NCBI GenBank assembly: GCA_025980505.1
Contig: JAICXI010000098.1
Location: 1 to 6,992 of the forward strand
DNA from: a bacterium
GTDB lineage: Bacteria; Oederibacteriota; Muellerivitia; Muellerivitales; Muellerivitaceae
Direction of reading: 5' to 3'
DNA: 6,992 bases
This document shows positions 6,123-6,992 of this stretch, one piece after another (position 1 is the first letter of the stretch; the number at the start of each line of letters is the position of its first letter). Made by a program: the position numbers and the translations under genes. Below the pieces are notes generated by a model. That model ran no database searches, had not been told where the DNA came from, and saw only the letters and a program-made list of their open reading frames with translations.

Positions 6123-6266
6123 TCCAAGCCCCGAGCTCGCCGGGCCGGGTCCTGAATTTTGGAAGAGCCCGAACCCCGGCAAACGCTGAAAATTCATTGG
6201 AACTCCCGACAAAAAGGATCTTGCCGCATTTTGGCGGAACTTCTTGAGACTTGGAATGGGTCCGCG
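6123..6266. other. Intergenic gap between PilZ and deacetylase genes
   Basis: These 144 bases hold no ORF I support and no clear intrinsic terminator. A possible promoter for the deacetylase gene should lie here, but no pair of boxes with good spacing is evident. Local AT-rich bits occur at 6189-6200 and 6210-6218. Confidence 0.35.
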
Positions 6267-6992
6267 ATGCCGACTGCAAAAGGTTCCCTGAAGATCCTTT
6301 CGACCGCCAAGGCGGGGCAATACGACATCCCCGGCCATCCCGAGCACCCCGGGCGGATCCTCCGCTCCCTGGAACACCTCCAAAAAATCCTGCCCCGGGA
6401 CTTCTTTGCCGAGCCCGCGCCCGCGTCCCTGGAGAAGATCCAGGCCGTGCACGGGAAGGAAGCCATTGAAGTGGTTTCCCGGGAAGGCTACTTCGACCCG
6501 GACACGCCGGGGGCGCCGGGCGTGTACGAATGCAGCCTTCTTGCGGCCGGGGCGGCCCTGGAGGCGGCCCACGGGGGCCTGAAGGGGGACAAGGTTTTTT
6601 CCCTCATGCGGCCGCCCGGCCACCATGCCACGCCGGAGCGGGGCATGGGCTTTTGTTATTTCAATTCCATGTCGGTGGCCATCCAGGACGTGGTGCAAAA
6701 AAAAGAAGCCCGGCGCGTCGCGGTTCTGGACCTGGACTGCCACCACGGCAACGGCACCGAGGATTTCTGCCTGGGCCGGGAGGAGTTCCTGTATGTTTCC
6801 CTGCACCAGTTTCCGGCTTACCCGGGCACGGGGCGGCAGTCCCGCGCCAATTGCCTGAACTATCCCCTGCCGCCCGGCACCGAGGAGGGGGAATACTTTC
6901 CCGCCCTGGAAAGCGCCTTGAAGCACCTTTCGGCCTTCAAGCCCGACCTGTTGGGCATTTCCATGGGGTTCGATACCTATATGAAGGACCCC
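6267..6992 (+). CDS. Histone-deacetylase-family zinc amidohydrolase (3'-truncated by window edge)
   Basis: The first 242 residues of a zinc-dependent deacetylase of the arginase/HDAC fold (AcuC, acetylpolyamine amidohydrolase and HDAC relatives). These enzymes remove acetyl groups from acetyl-lysine or acetylpolyamines in the cytoplasm. The motifs appear in order: GHPEHPGR (23-30); RPPGHHA with the catalytic histidine pair H119/H120; GFCYFN (128-133); LDLDCHHGNGT (154-164) with zinc ligands D157 and H159; LHQFPAYPGTG (179-189); and ISMGFDTYMKDP, where D236 is the third zinc ligand. The catalytic tyrosine expected further on falls outside the window. ATG 6267 was chosen because it lies about ten residues before the first strand. 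The frame is open further upstream, but that peptide lacks family features, and the ribosome binding site is unremarkable. The HHGNG form is common in bacterial and class II-like members. Substrate is unknown. Confidence 0.93.
   Translation, partial: MPTAKGSLKILSTAKAGQYDIPGHPEHPGRILRSLEHLQKILPRDFFAEPAPASLEKIQAVHGKEAIEVVSREGYFDPDTPGAPGVYECSLLAAGAALEAAHGGLKGDKVFSLMRPPGHHATPERGMGFCYFNSMSVAIQDVVQKKEARRVAVLDLDCHHGNGTEDFCLGREEFLYVSLHQFPAYPGTGRQSRANCLNYPLPPGTEEGEYFPALESALKHLSAFKPDLLGISMGFDTYMKDP

Noticed and set aside
5541..6926. A 461-codon minus-strand ORF spanning the ferredoxin end, PilZ and deacetylase genes
   Set aside because: It overlaps three well-supported plus-strand genes, crosses the inverted repeat, and has no recognisable domain. 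Codon bias in G+C-rich DNA explains the open frame.

Overview
The window is a bacterial chromosomal stretch, roughly 60% G+C by eye, from a Gram-negative organism. It carries an RND metal-efflux pump and a secreted outer-membrane-type beta-barrel ending in phenylalanine. No rRNA, tRNA, IS element, phage gene or CRISPR array was recognised. The species cannot be named from this sequence.

Bases 1-2610 form a metal-resistance block. It starts with the C-terminal two thirds of a CusA-type Cu(I)/Ag(I) RND pump. A small secreted protein with two CPM...CxxCxMDL heavy-metal-binding modules follows. A strong intrinsic terminator closes the block at 2577-2610. The CusB and CusC partners and any regulator would lie upstream, outside the window.

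Bases 2745-3427 hold a probable two-gene unit on the plus strand. It encodes a single-pass membrane-anchored protein of unknown family and a 61-residue protein with a zinc-binding anti-sigma-like C...HxxxCxxC motif. Bases 3461-4198 on the minus strand are sfsA, interrupted by one in-frame amber codon exactly between its two domains. This is the only minus-strand gene I support.

Bases 4297-5556 carry a secreted beta-barrel protein of unknown function and a single-cluster ferredoxin. A degenerate heptamer array folded as an imperfect inverted repeat lies at 5563-5647. Next come a PilZ-domain protein (c-di-GMP receptor, 5664-6122) and the 5' part of a zinc-dependent histone-deacetylase-family amidohydrolase (6267 to the window end).

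Only the first block shows a clear shared task: periplasmic capture and export of copper or silver. The later genes look like an assortment of housekeeping and regulatory genes. I see no strong evidence of a new multi-gene system. The best leads are the amber-interrupted sfsA, the unusual double metal-binding protein with CPMG in place of CPMH, and the inverted repeat at 5563-5647.
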